Source: Paralichthys olivaceus
Taxonomy: Eukaryota > Chordata > Actinopteri > Pleuronectiformes > Paralichthyidae
DNA length: 64,000 nucleotides
Assembly: GCF_024713975.1 (NCBI RefSeq)
Contig: NC_091098.1
Coordinates: forward strand, 19,740,316-19,804,315
Reading direction: 5' to 3'
In this document: piece after piece, positions 12,600-23,800 of the stretch
How the letters are laid out: each line of letters starts with the position of its first letter
Position numbering within the stretch: the first letter of the stretch is position 1
Made by a program: the position numbers and the translations under genes
The notes under the pieces: generated by a model
The model's input: only the letters and a program-made list of their open reading frames with translations
The model's database searches: none
What the model was told of the DNA's origin: nothing

Positions 12600-14244
12600 T
12601 AAACCTAATCATGACAATGGTACAGTGTATCTCTCTATCACTGTCTTACATGTTGCTTCACTTGTTTGAACTCATTTTTGAACTCGCATTTGTTTATATG
12701 CATCATGTGAAAACTTAACAAAACTCAGTGAGCCACTTTTTTCTGACCTTTTGGCAAAGCTCACAGTGAACAATAGCCTTCTTAATCATCTGCTCTGTGT
12801 CTGACAGTAATTCACATGGTGTGCGTGTAATCCTGTTCGCCAACACAGATTTTTTTTGGTCACCAGGCGGCATAGGTTCAAAGGTTCCTCATACCTGCTC
12901 TGATGGGTTGGGAGACTGGTTTTACTCCACCTCTGGAATTTGGTCGGATGAGAAGCATTTCGAATATCTGATGCTCCTTCACTCCAGGTTTCTCTTCTTG
13001 CTATACCACCAGTTCGTGCTCATTGTTTTTAGTTAACACAGAACTGATCTCGGTTTCAAAGAGACTTAATTACAGAAATGTTTAGTTTGACGGTGACTCA
13101 CTCGGTGACTCGCTGATGTTAACGAGAAAGAATGTGATAGACAAGTCAAATCAGGAAGTGATGAGTGTTCAAGTGCACATCAAGTTTGTGATCAAATTAC
13201 CTGGAACCTGTTTGGGCTCATGTTAGTTTCCTTGTCATGATGAAACTATTCTGTCAATTGAGTTTCATTTGTTACAGACAAAAAGACAATACAATTTGAT
13301 AGAAATGATGAGTTTTGAAAAAGCAGTATGTATTATGTGGATTTATCTTCTGAAAAAGACACCAGGCAACACTAGGTTCAGATACAGAGGTTTATTTGTG
13401 ACAGTAGTGGACTCGTACCTACGTATATTTCCTGAGTGTAAACACACTGACCTCCACGTTTACAGGAGGAACACTTAACACTTTAACATATTGCAAACTT
13501 TAAAAATCTATTCATCATCCCATACTGACCGATAGCAGAGACTAAACGTCAGTCTAGACACAACAGCACAAAACTCTCATTCGCACTTGACTTCATGTTC
13601 GATTTCACCATTACAGACAAGAGGTTCAAATACTGAAATCATATTTTGTGGCATTTCATAGCGTTTAGAAGTATCATATAATCTTCACTGTTGTTTTTGG
13701 TGCAGCAGAATTACTGAGCCAAAATGTCTCCAACAGACCAATTAATGCCCTGTCGATGCACGTACCTTCCTACATATGCATTTGGTGAGTTCACCTGCAC
13801 TGTTTTTTGGAGACATGCATTTAAGCATCTTATTAGACTATCATATACAATTTAAGCACCTGGTGATAAACTATATATATGACAGCAGCAGCTATTAGAT
13901 GTCAGAGCTTATATGGCAAAAGAAGTACTTCCTGGCTATACACTATCAGCATGCCAACATCATTTGTTCTACATCTACAGTACGTGTCAATGTAATGTAA
14001 TGCAGGATGCTGTAAGTTTCGGGAGGTTTTTAAAGGTGAGATTCTTCACACTACCAGCTGATAGTCTCCTTTTCTGCAAAAAAGCCTGTCAAATAGTTTT
14101 TAAAAAAATAAAGCTATAAAAATAAACTGCCATTTTCTCAGCGCACACGTGGTGCAGTTTCACATTCTGAAGAGCACCTGCGTTGTTCACAGCATTGAAG
14201 CGAGGCACAGCCCCACTGTTTCCTGTTCCATGCTTAAATAAACC
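12600..14244. other. Spacer and b3galt4 3' region, no gene seen
   Basis: Short open stretches in all frames have no family pattern. TTTATT at 13391-13396 reads AATAAA on the minus strand and is a candidate b3galt4 polyadenylation signal, about 850 bases after its stop. The part to about 13000 may belong to the retrovirus-like remnant. Confidence 0.4.
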
Positions 14245-15360
14245 TCACAACCCCTGCTCTAATCCCAGAGCCGACCCAAGCATCGCCCTGACTTTGCACA
14301 TCCCCAGTGAAGCATGAAGACTCAGCCAAGAGCAGGGAGGAGAAGAGTGAACATCGGCCCAGAAGTGCAGCATCTCCCTGGGTGGTATGTGGTGGATGGA
14401 CACCATGGCCTGGTAACAGCAGCGCCCATAGGGAACGCCTGGACCACCAGAGAAGAGTGGGCAGTGTGACGGCAGCACGCCAGCAGCCCGGGCACATAGA
14501 CCCACAAACACATCCTCAGGGGGGAGAGGTGTGGATAAAGGTGAAGCAGAGGCTGCCAGGGAGATTTTGAGCAATGCAGAGCGTGATAGAATGTAGGCCG
14601 TGCCACTGCAATAGTCTGGGAAGACAGAGGGAGGGTAGGCTCCTGAAGGGAGGTAGTGCTTGCTGTCTGGATCACGGTCTGGAGCCACATGGAGATGCAC
14701 CCTGCCAAGGTAGAGGTCTCCTTGTTCATAGGGGTTACGGCTCTTGTTCAGGAAGTGCAGAAGGGCGCTGGGATTGAAGAGAACATCATCGTCCACTTTG
14801 GCCATGAAGTGGGCCTGAGGGCAGAATCTGCGGGCCCAGCCCAGCATGGACAGGGTCTTCAAGGTGAGGTTGGAATAGGTGTCCAAAAACCGCCCCTGGA
14901 CCAGATCCCCTCGCTCCCGGGCCTCCTCTATCAGCAGCTTGGCCAGTCCCGGGCCAGACGCAACGCCCACCATGAAAAGGGTCATGACCCGCAGGCCCCT
15001 CACCTCCACCTCTCCTCCCCAGGTGTCTCGGATGGCCTGGCGGGCCCTTTGGTTGGCGGGGGCCGTGGTGACCATAGTGATGAGGTAAGGCTTGGCACGC
15101 TGGCACACGAGCGGGCTGGGCATGAGCAGGAATTCCTCGGGTCTGGTGGGGGGGACGCTCTGCGGGGGGATGATGCCGACGTGCGGCTCCACCACGCTGT
15201 TCATGCTCATGGAGGTGACCCATGACTCAATGAGGTCCACGAAGAGCAGGGCCAGCAGCGCCGCGCACACCGCCGCAGCGCATAAATAAGGCAGAACACC
15301 GAACTTGCTCCCTCGCTTCCCGAGCCGGGGTTTACACCCCCAGAGTCCCCGTCCCACCAT
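14245..15360 (-). CDS. b3galt4: Beta-1,3-galactosyltransferase 4 (single coding exon, 371 aa)
   Basis: A GT31-family Golgi enzyme. B3GALT4 adds galactose to GM2/GD2/GA2 to make GM1/GD1b/GA1 gangliosides. The protein is a type II membrane protein with a basic cytosolic N-terminus (GCKPRLGKRGSKF) and one hydrophobic anchor at about residues 21-43. The catalytic domain follows: the VTTAP...RQAIRDTWG box at about 97-115, TYSNLTLKTL at 161-170, the metal-binding KVDDDV at 188-193, YCSGTAYILSR at 250-260 and PPEDVFVGLCAR at 280-291. N-glycosylation sites lie at NLT 164 and NKS 205. Length fits human (378 aa). An intronless coding region is typical of GT31 genes. The gene is convergent with wdr46, the same arrangement as in the human extended MHC, which favours B3GALT4 over other B3GALT paralogues. 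The coding DNA is clearly GC-richer than its surroundings. Confidence 0.93.
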   Translation of the reverse strand: MVGRGLWGCKPRLGKRGSKFGVLPYLCAAAVCAALLALLFVDLIESWVTSMSMNSVVEPHVGIIPPQSVPPTRPEEFLLMPSPLVCQRAKPYLITMVTTAPANQRARQAIRDTWGGEVEVRGLRVMTLFMVGVASGPGLAKLLIEEARERGDLVQGRFLDTYSNLTLKTLSMLGWARRFCPQAHFMAKVDDDVLFNPSALLHFLNKSRNPYEQGDLYLGRVHLHVAPDRDPDSKHYLPSGAYPPSVFPDYCSGTAYILSRSALLKISLAASASPLSTPLPPEDVFVGLCARAAGVLPSHCPLFSGGPGVPYGRCCYQAMVSIHHIPPREMLHFWADVHSSPPCSWLSLHASLGMCKVRAMLGSALGLEQGL

Positions 15361-15790
15361 GACCGACCTCAGCTCTGGAGAAAGCGATGGCTGCTGCAGC
15401 TCCCCCCGTCTCCCCCTTGTCTTCCCTCCCTAGAAGCAATTGCCTTTCATTGCGTAATTGCGCGTCTCCTCCGCTCTCGGTGTCTTTGCTCACGGGTGCA
15501 GATGATAGACAGTATCCAGAGCAGCAGCAGGAGACAGAGATTCAGTAAAAAAGGTACCTTCTCTTGTGTTGATGCCGCAGCTCAGCCAGTTTTCACAGAG
15601 CTGCAAGAGCCTGCATCTGCGCAAAGGAGACGCTCGACAACAGCCCGGAGCTGCTCTGGCTCTTTACTCCACCCTACTGTGTTGAAACGCGTCCTGATGC
15701 CCCTCTCTGATGATGCGATGGCTTTTTTGCTTGTGAGGTGCAGCTTTTTATTTTCCGGTCTCTGGTCTGCGTGTATAGCCTGACCCACGA
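15361..15790 (-). promoter_or_regulatory. b3galt4: Probable b3galt4 5' leader and promoter
   Basis: Moderately GC-rich DNA just upstream of the single coding exon, with no TATA box obvious. A non-coding first exon cannot be ruled out. This is position-based inference. Confidence 0.3.
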
Positions 15791-16276
15791 CCGGATGCGA
15801 ACAATGCAGCCCGGCACACAGATTTAATGTGACATGCAGACTTCTATTGAATGCACAATAAAAAATGATGCATGAAGGTTTTTACATGTGCGTGTACTGT
15901 ACTGAAGAGTCACTAGTTTAGTAAATAGATCACATGTTATTTTTTATTCTATCATTAAAAGGCTGCACCAACCCCCTCATCCCGATGATAGCTGCAATGT
16001 GCGAGTTCTTGTGGAAGCATCTCTTCTATCGGACGGAGACACAGTAACCGAATGATGCAATCTGGGTCCATTAATAATATCAAACCCTGAGGAGAAAAAC
16101 TTGTGACGTCTACGACCGAGAAAATATCTGACCAACAGTTCTCTTGTCAGGCTTCACCCTGTGTTAGCAGGCCGGCTGGAGCCCCTCTACCCTGCATGCG
16201 CTAAACTGTGGGGCTGACAACAGGGAGCATCACAGTATACTGCAAATATTGGATTAAGTACGAATGTATTATATAT

Positions 16277-16372
16277 AATAATAATAACAACAATAATAAT
16301 AATAATGATAACAATAATGATAATAATGGTAATAATAATGATAATAATAATAACAATAATAATAATAATAAG
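16277..16372. repeat. Imperfect (AAT)n microsatellite
   Basis: Runs of ATA/AAT with scattered C and G interruptions over about 95 bp. Asparagine- and isoleucine-rich reading frames here are artefacts. Confidence 0.95.
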
Positions 16373-16489
16373 TCGTTCGTTCCCCTGTCACCGCATCAGG
16401 TGGTGCATGTCGACACCTGCTGGTCATTTAGTAGTAATGCATGTTTTCTGTCAACTTAAATATACTGCATGTACAGTACACCATCACCA

Positions 16490-16490
<1 letters not shown>

Positions 16491-16561
<71 letters not shown>
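16491..16561. repeat. (CTAT)n microsatellite
   Basis: About 17 uninterrupted tetranucleotide units. Confidence 0.97.
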
Positions 16562-16562
<1 letters not shown>

Positions 16563-17395
16563 CATGCAGAGATGCATGATGGGAAGACTCAGACAGAAAC
16601 TGCCTTCAACTACCTACATTCAATAAGCATTTCAGTGCAGATTTTTAACTAATGTGGCAAGTGTCTCTATCATGGTTTCTATAATAAGTGTTTTTAAGAC
16701 CGACTTTTTTCCGGTGGGTTTTAGGGTTTATCACAGTTTTTTATTGATTGTGACAGAGTAAGTCAGTGATTACAGACACAGTAAACAGCAAATAAATTAT
16801 TAATAGTTAAAGGTAAAACCATTGTATTTGAAGAAATAGTACTACATGTTAAACTTGACCAGGGACTGAACAATAAATTCTTATCAGACTTATTATTTCC
16901 ATCATTGTCCCTGCTCTATACTCAGTGCACCAACATCAACAAGATAGCATGACGCATCCAATATTATAACATTATTTTGGCTTGTCACCATGAAAAATGC
17001 ATCTGGGGCCTCACTCGAAAGAGACAGTTTCACTCTGAACTTTTCATTTAGTTCCTTTGACTGATTAAAGTCAAAAGAGGCTAAAACGTTATTATTTCTC
17101 GAAAGAATGAAAAAATCTTTCCAGAATCCAAAAAAAGAAATCAAAGGTATGTCAGAGCTTTGTTTTTTGTTTTCTTTCCTCTCTCATTACTCATGAACAC
17201 TGCGTGAAAAGTGAGATTTCATCAGTACAGCACTGTAAATTTCTGTGGAAGTGCAGGTTAATGAATGTTCACAAGAATTTGATCCATCAGTATTAACAAT
17301 GTCAGATATATACATACAAGTACAATCTTCTGATTAAACTTGTGTTCTGGGGATATATAGAGTGTTTTTTAAAGCACCGGACATCCTATTCTCTT

Positions 17396-17531
17396 TGTAC
17401 GGAAGAGGATTAGGGCCACTGTGGAAATACTTCTGACTTTAAACTCAGAATTCTGAGAAAAAAGTCAGAATTCTGAGTTTAAAGTCAGAACTTACTTTTT
17501 TTTCCACAGTGGCCCTAATCCTCTTCTGTAT
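17396..17531. mobile_element. Near-perfect 135-bp palindrome, MITE-like
   Basis: The left arm GGAAGAGGATTAGGGCCACT returns inverted at the right end as AGTGGCCCTAATCCTCTTC. The inner parts are also inverted copies (TTCTGACTTTAAACTCAGAA against TTCTGAGTTTAAAGTCAGAA). The whole could fold into one long hairpin. There is no coding capacity. A short foldback transposable element is the simplest reading. Confidence 0.8.
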
Positions 17532-18049
17532 GTTTGCACTTGTTCTGACTGTATTTAATTTTATTCTGTATTTTACATCTACAGAAGTATGTTATGTTTA
17601 ATCAGGGTTATGTGTATTTTTTTCTTGTTATGTGTTAAACAGATTATTTTATCATCTCAGTTACAAAAGGGTTTCTGTGGAATAAGGGGGACATGACATT
17701 ATATACACCATGATACAATATGAATGTGTTTCACTGCCTCATTTATAGCTCTTATTTCTAAAGTCATATCTAGTCTGGGTTATAACCTCACGTCTTTTTA
17801 CGACTGCAACTATGAATCAGGTTATTTGGATTATTGATTAATCGGCTGCTCGTGTTCTTGATTATCTGATTATCAGTTGTTTTGTGTTGAAACGTTGTGA
17901 GGAGCTTCCACCACCGTCTTCACTCTCACACTGCTGCGAGGTTGTATTCAGTAAATCATCGGAATATTTCCACCTCCCGCTGTTTGTATATATATATAAT
18001 CAACGATTGTTGTTTTGGTCATTTTATAATCTATTACCACAAAGTCACC

Positions 18050-18149
18050 AGACATGATGACGTCAGTGGTGTCTGGCTCGCGCGGAGAGGACCGGGGGAG
18101 GAGGGGGAGGGGGCGCACGGGGACGCGGGAGAAGAAGAAGAAGAGGAAG

Positions 18150-18185
<36 letters not shown>

Positions 18186-18306
18186 GCCATCATCCCGGAG
18201 CTGGCGGAGCGGGGTCACGAACTATGACCTTTAACAGAAGAAAACCAAAACAAACATTTTATAAAATAGAGGAACGTCCTAAATTCGCGGCCGCCGTCCC
18301 CCGGAG
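18050..18306 (+). other. nr2c2: nr2c2 promoter region and non-coding first exon, with upstream ORF
   Basis: CpG-rich DNA ends at a good donor (CGGAG|GTAAGT, after 18306). The next acceptor with coding continuity is at 20779 (TTCCAAACAG), so this is probably the 5' UTR exon. It carries a (GAA)n-like stretch and a run of 27 A at 18154-18180. An ATG at 18224 opens 27 codons plus 2 bases to the donor. If spliced to 20780 it gains three codons and stops at TAA, before the main start at 20805. The start of transcription is not determinable. Confidence 0.55.
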
Positions 18307-19179
18307 GTAAGTCTCAGTGCCGGGCTGAAAAGCGCACAAAGCCCTCGGAGATACTGGATCATAAAACAGCGCAGCTAATCTCCCGGTTAGCTTGTTAGCT
18401 ATAGCCGCTGCGGAGCTCCCCTTCCTGCCCCCGTCTCCGGCAACTCGGGACCCGGGCATGGAAGCTGGGCTCAGCACGGCCCACTCGGGTGTCCTTTACA
18501 GACAGTTAATGTGATTATTAACTTGTGGCAGATTAGCATTAGCGCTAATCCCGGTGTGACAACGGGTGAGCCGGGTAGAGTCGGCTCCTGGCGCAGGTTA
18601 ACTGTATGAAGCTAACGTTAGCTAACGCAGCTAGCAGGGGGAAAAGATGGAGCTGCTGCAGATGAACTCGACCCTTTTACCTTTGCCACAGGACGGGGAC
18701 AGGACAGGCTGGAGACAACCGGGACTTTTATTTACCCGAGCTGTATTTTTTTTAATGTACCAGCAGCACATTAAGAGTTGTGCACTACAATGTCTGTAAT
18801 GAAAATGTCACTAATATATATTTATCATAACGATTCGTCTCCTGTGTTATTGGCTGCCTGCCACGTTCTCCATTTTGTTCCGTGCTGTGTGTGATGCGTT
18901 TGGGGAAGGTGGCTATTTTGATGGACATTGTGTTTGAACCAATCAGTGAACAAGATGAAGTAGCAAGCTGCGTCCCTCTGCAGGCACATGAGTCACTAAT
19001 GCTGCCAGTGTTATTATGAACAACAAACCTGGAGGGTGACAGGAGGCAATCGATAGAAAGGGAAAGTGTGACTGAAAAGATTTGATGATTATCTGATTAG
19101 GTGAGCCACAGAATAAACACTCATACAAAGTCATACAAGGATGCTTTTCTTTGACACATGTTTAAACCTGTACACTTCA

Positions 19180-19500
19180 ACCAATTATCAATCACATTTT
19201 ATTTGTATAGCCCATATTTACAAATCCCAAATTTGTCTCATGGTGCTTAAGGTGCGACCTCCTCTGTCCGTAACCCTCCACAAGATTAAGGAAAAACTAA
19301 CAATAAACTTGGAAACCTCAGAGAGAGCCACATGTTAGGAACCTCTCTCCCAGGACGGTCAGGAGTGCAATAGATGCTGCAGTTTTTACAACATTGATTA
19401 GAAGAAACAGTTTGTAACATAATAAAAAAAAATGTGTCAATGTATTTGTACATAAGAAAGTGTCAGATACGAAGGGAGCAGCAATGACCTGAATTGAGGA
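19180..19500. mobile_element. Interspersed repeat in nr2c2 intron 1
   Basis: The pattern ATTTTATTTGTATAGCCC, then GTCTCATGGTGCTTAAGG, TCTGTCCGTAACCCTCCAC, and CTCTCCCAGGACGGTCAG is that of a very common fish interspersed repeat, here degraded. No open frame. The rest of the 2.5-kb first intron shows nothing recognised. Confidence 0.6.
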
Positions 19501-20804
19501 GATATGGTCTGTAAGGATAATGTGATTGGGTGTACTGATGTCAAGCAGTACGGTGGATACTACTTTCTTTGCCCTTTTTAAATATTAAAAAAATCAATCA
19601 TTCATTCATTCAAATAATCAGCAGACTAATGTCAATAATTGTCAGCTGCCACCCTAGATGCTGTCTACAAAGTAAGATGCCAAAACACAGTGTGGTGATA
19701 TGTGGTTGATGGACAGGTTTTCTAATTCTTGGAAAATGGCGTGGGTGTACACCTGTGTCCTAAAGTTTGGGCAAATTGTGATGTTTTGCGACAGGACCTG
19801 AGCAAAGACCCATCAAAGACTCTGAAGAAGGAGAAATTAAAAAGGTTTAATTAGAACCTCAACATTCAGAAATATTTGTTCAAAAACATTTAGTTTATGA
19901 TGTATTTCTTCTAACACACTATCCAGTGGCTTGGGAGCAAAAATATATATTTTTTGGCAATTCAATGTTGTAATTACTAATAATGCTGCTATTTTTATAT
20001 TGTGGATAATATACTGTTCAGATAAATATGAAACATTTCTCTATGACCTACGTTAAAAGACATATGACCAGTCAAACCCCTCGAAAAGTTCAAGTTTGTT
20101 TGCCCATATCTCCACTAATTAGGATCCAAGACAAATACAAACTCAGTTTTTCATATCACTAAATCAGCACGCCATCTTTCATTAAGATCTGTGTCAGTGC
20201 GGCCTAAAAGTTGGATGATTTGACACAGAACAACCCAAGACAGAGTTTTCTGATCCCAGTATTCTGGTTAAGAGAAATCTTAATTGTGTTGGCTCATTCT
20301 GTATAAAATATAAAACATTTTTACTTTATTATAAGCATGAAGTGACGTGTAGAAGAGCTGACTTGGTTTGTTGCCGGTTTCCTAGAAAGTGGAAGCAGAG
20401 GGAGTGGGGAAAGCAGCTGTGGTGTGAGATGTAGTGCTTATAAAAGATGAGTGTGGTGCAGCTTGGTTGTCAGTGTTTCCCTTCCTCAGTTAAACATAAA
20501 TCTCATGTTCAGGTCACACTCGGAGGTCATTCAGCTTGTGATGATTATCTCTGGTGTCATGTCAAGACTGGATTCGTCGCACACATTTTGTCTAAGGTTT
20601 CTGTTCTTGTAGAATGGAATTGGAAAATGTAGATATATATTTTTGGTCACAATACATCCTCTCTATGATATTCCAGAATTAACATTATTTTTCTGAAAAC
20701 GTCCCAGCGGAATCCTGCTCCTCTGTGTTGGTTTTGCCCCTTTGTGGTTGATTAATGTCTGTGGCGTCTTTCCAAACAGACCTCACTAATGACCTTACAT
20801 CATC

Positions 20805-23800
20805 ATGACAACGAGCCTGAATCTGCTCTCTCAGCAGAAAGTGGATTCTGAGCACGAGGCAGAGGTGAGTGTGCAGAAGGACAGTGGCTGTGAGTCTGAT
20901 CTGCTCCATATAAACCATGAAGGGTATTTTTAAATTTAAAAAATGGCTATGTGGTTAGTAAATCCTGATTCAAATTTTCCCACTGAGGCATACATTCTCT
21001 TAAAATGATGTGTTTTATAATAATGTTTTCATGCTTTACACGCAGTCAAGTGAAATATATTTGTGTTGCATACATACTGATTATAATTTGCATGTGTATA
21101 CCGTAGTTAAAATGTTTTGTAAATCGTAGGCGTCATCCTCTCCATCAGACTCAGTGATGAGTGAGTCTCCGCAGCGCTTTCAGGTCATCTCCACTGAGCC
21201 TGCCACAACACCACAGCGAATACAGGTAACTGCTGCCTCTGCAGATGGCATCAGATAATGTGACACTTCTCCTTCCTGTTGACGTTCTATTTCAGTGTAT
21301 TAGCAGCAGCAGTGATCAAGTTGATGCTACAACATGTAACTCAGCTCTCCTATCTTCACTGTAATTGTTTTTCCCCTCAACCCCACTGGTGTTTTCTCAT
21401 TTCCACCTTCCTCTCTTTCTGTCTCCTTCCTCCATCCTGACCAGATTGTAACTGACCAGCAGACAGGTCAGAAGATCCAGATAGTAACAGCGATGAACCC
21501 GTCCAATGCTACCAAGCAGCAGTTCATTCTCACTACGGCTGACAGCTCAGGGGCGGGCAAGGTTATCCTGGCCTCATCAGACAGCCACAACACTAAGCAG
21601 CTCATCATCACTTCTGCAGACAACCTGATGCCAGGAAGAATACAGGTGCAGTTGTGCCCATAATATCAGCCCCTGGTTTGTGACAATTCTATTTGCAATA
21701 TCTTGGTCTTGAAGTAATGATAAGATTGAAGACAAAAGTATAATCAAATAAAATAATGAAGTGATGACATTTAACATCCAAATGGTCAAACGCCAAATTC
21801 ACTATGATGTCATAATCTTCTGCAAAAACACTTTTCTGTAATTCAGACATTTTTAGAACTGGTTACAGACATTAAAGAGAAATGCAAACTTAACAGCCTG
21901 TGTTAAGCCTGTGACTTTTTTTTCAGATTGTCACAGATCCAGTGTCAATGGAACGGTTGTTAGGGCAGGGGGACTTGAGCCGATCACAGCCAGTAGAGTA
22001 CTGTGTGGTGTGTGGGGACAAGGCTTCAGGTACGAAAGCTTACATGTGCATTATGTGGAAATGTTATGTTCTGTATGTATTTTAACTGATGCCTCCTGAT
22101 CCTAATATATGTAGCTTCGTTGTGTCTGTAATTTCACCCATGCTCGGACACTTTAAACCAGTTTTCTCTGTGTTCAGGGCGTCACTATGGAGCCGTCAGT
22201 TGTGAGGGATGTAAAGGCTTCTTCAAGAGGAGTGTGAGGAAGAACTTGACCTACAGCTGCCGCAGCAAACAGGACTGCATCATCAACAAACACCACCGCA
22301 ATCGCTGCCAGTTCTGTCGGTTGAGCAAATGCCTTAAGATGGGGATGAAGACTGACTGTGAGTTTGCAACCCAATCCATGACATGACTCAGTTCTCTCAT
22401 AAAAATAGCTCAAATGTCTCAAAAGCTATTAAAAAGCCTCAAATTATGTAACATTACATTACATATTATTTAGCTGTAGTGCATTCAACCTTGAGGGTAC
22501 AAACCCAGAACAACAAAATACTTCTGCTTCAAAAAAGCCAAACTACAAAGTGCTACATGTAAGTGCAATATAAAAGTCCAACTAACTTTTTTTTTTTGAG
22601 AGTTGGGTTATCAGACCATCATGTTGTATGTCTACAAACGTCTTGAATATTTTGTCTTTCCTGGAGAGTACACAGTAACATTTATTAATACTCTTCACAC
22701 CTCAGCATCAGCGACAGACATAGCTGGGGGCTTTATGTTTGTGAGTTGTCCTATTTCTGCCACAGAAAGGTCATGTTAGTTGAGTCATACTTTAACTTGG
22801 AATAGTCAAATATGTCTTACCTCTGAGATCAATAAATTACTGATCACTATTATTATTATTATACCCAGTCACTTACAACAGTTAGAAAAAAAGTCATTCG
22901 TATTTGTCTGTTCCGGACTCTTCAGCTGTTCAGAGTGAGAGAAAACCCATCGATGTAGTGCCCAGAGAGAAACATGCCAACTGTGCTGCCTCCACCCAGA
23001 AGATCTACATTCGTAAGGACCTTAACAGTCCGCTCATCGCCACGCCAACCTTTATCTCAGATACAGAGACAGATGGCTCCAGGTCAGTTGGAATCAGGAT
23101 GACAGACGGATGTTTTGTTCTATTTCTCAGCTGTTTAATGTGACGTGAACTGGATTGTGATAATGCTCTGTGTCATGTGCAGATCCAGCCTGCTGGACCA
23201 GGGGATGCTGGTTAACATCCAGCAGCCTGTCATCCAAAGTGATGGCACTTTGCTGCTGGCCACTGACTCAAAGGTACAGACGTCTCTGCAGATACAGTCA
23301 AAGTAATGTCTGTCTCCTTCTGAAGTGTGTAAAATATATACCACAAATAAGTTTTGACCAAAATGCTGTATGCTAGATTAGTTTTTATAGCTGATAAAAC
23401 AGTAGATTTCCTCTTTGTTTAGCTCCTTTGTGTGTTTTAAAGAGCATTAAGTTTTTCTTTTCAATTTTGTGTCATGACCTTGGCTTATATGATGTAATCT
23501 GCATTGGCTCTGTTCCTCAGATGGAGTCTGGGCAGGGGGACTTGGGAACACTAGCTAATGTGGTGACATCATTGGCCAACCTGAGCGACTCATTGAAAGA
23601 AAATCTAAACAATGGTGACACCTCAGACAGTCAACAAGAGGAGCAATCTGCCAGCGAGATAACACGGTCAGTCAGCAGAACACACAGAAATTACGTGTCC
23701 TGAATTTTTGCTCAGCTTTGAAAGAAGTGATGTGTGTGTGTGAGAAGAAAACATATTTATGTTGACAACCTTTCTGTAAAATCAGTGAACTGAAATGTGT

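Larger units (their letters stand above)
15791..18050. other. Spacer between divergent b3galt4 and nr2c2
   Basis: It holds two microsatellites and one palindromic element, listed separately. No exon with plausible splice sites and family pattern was seen in the rest. Confidence 0.5.

Noticed and set aside
14656-15225. 189-codon open frame on the plus strand
   Set aside because: It is the antisense shadow of the GC-rich b3galt4 coding exon, whose frame carries all the family motifs.
16208-16652. Asn-rich and Ile/Tyr-Leu-Ser repeat proteins
   Set aside because: They are translations of the AAT and CTAT microsatellites.
18224-18306. This ATG as the true N-terminus of nr2c2
   Set aside because: Spliced to the next coding-compatible acceptor it meets a stop before the family-like N-terminus; it is better read as an upstream ORF.
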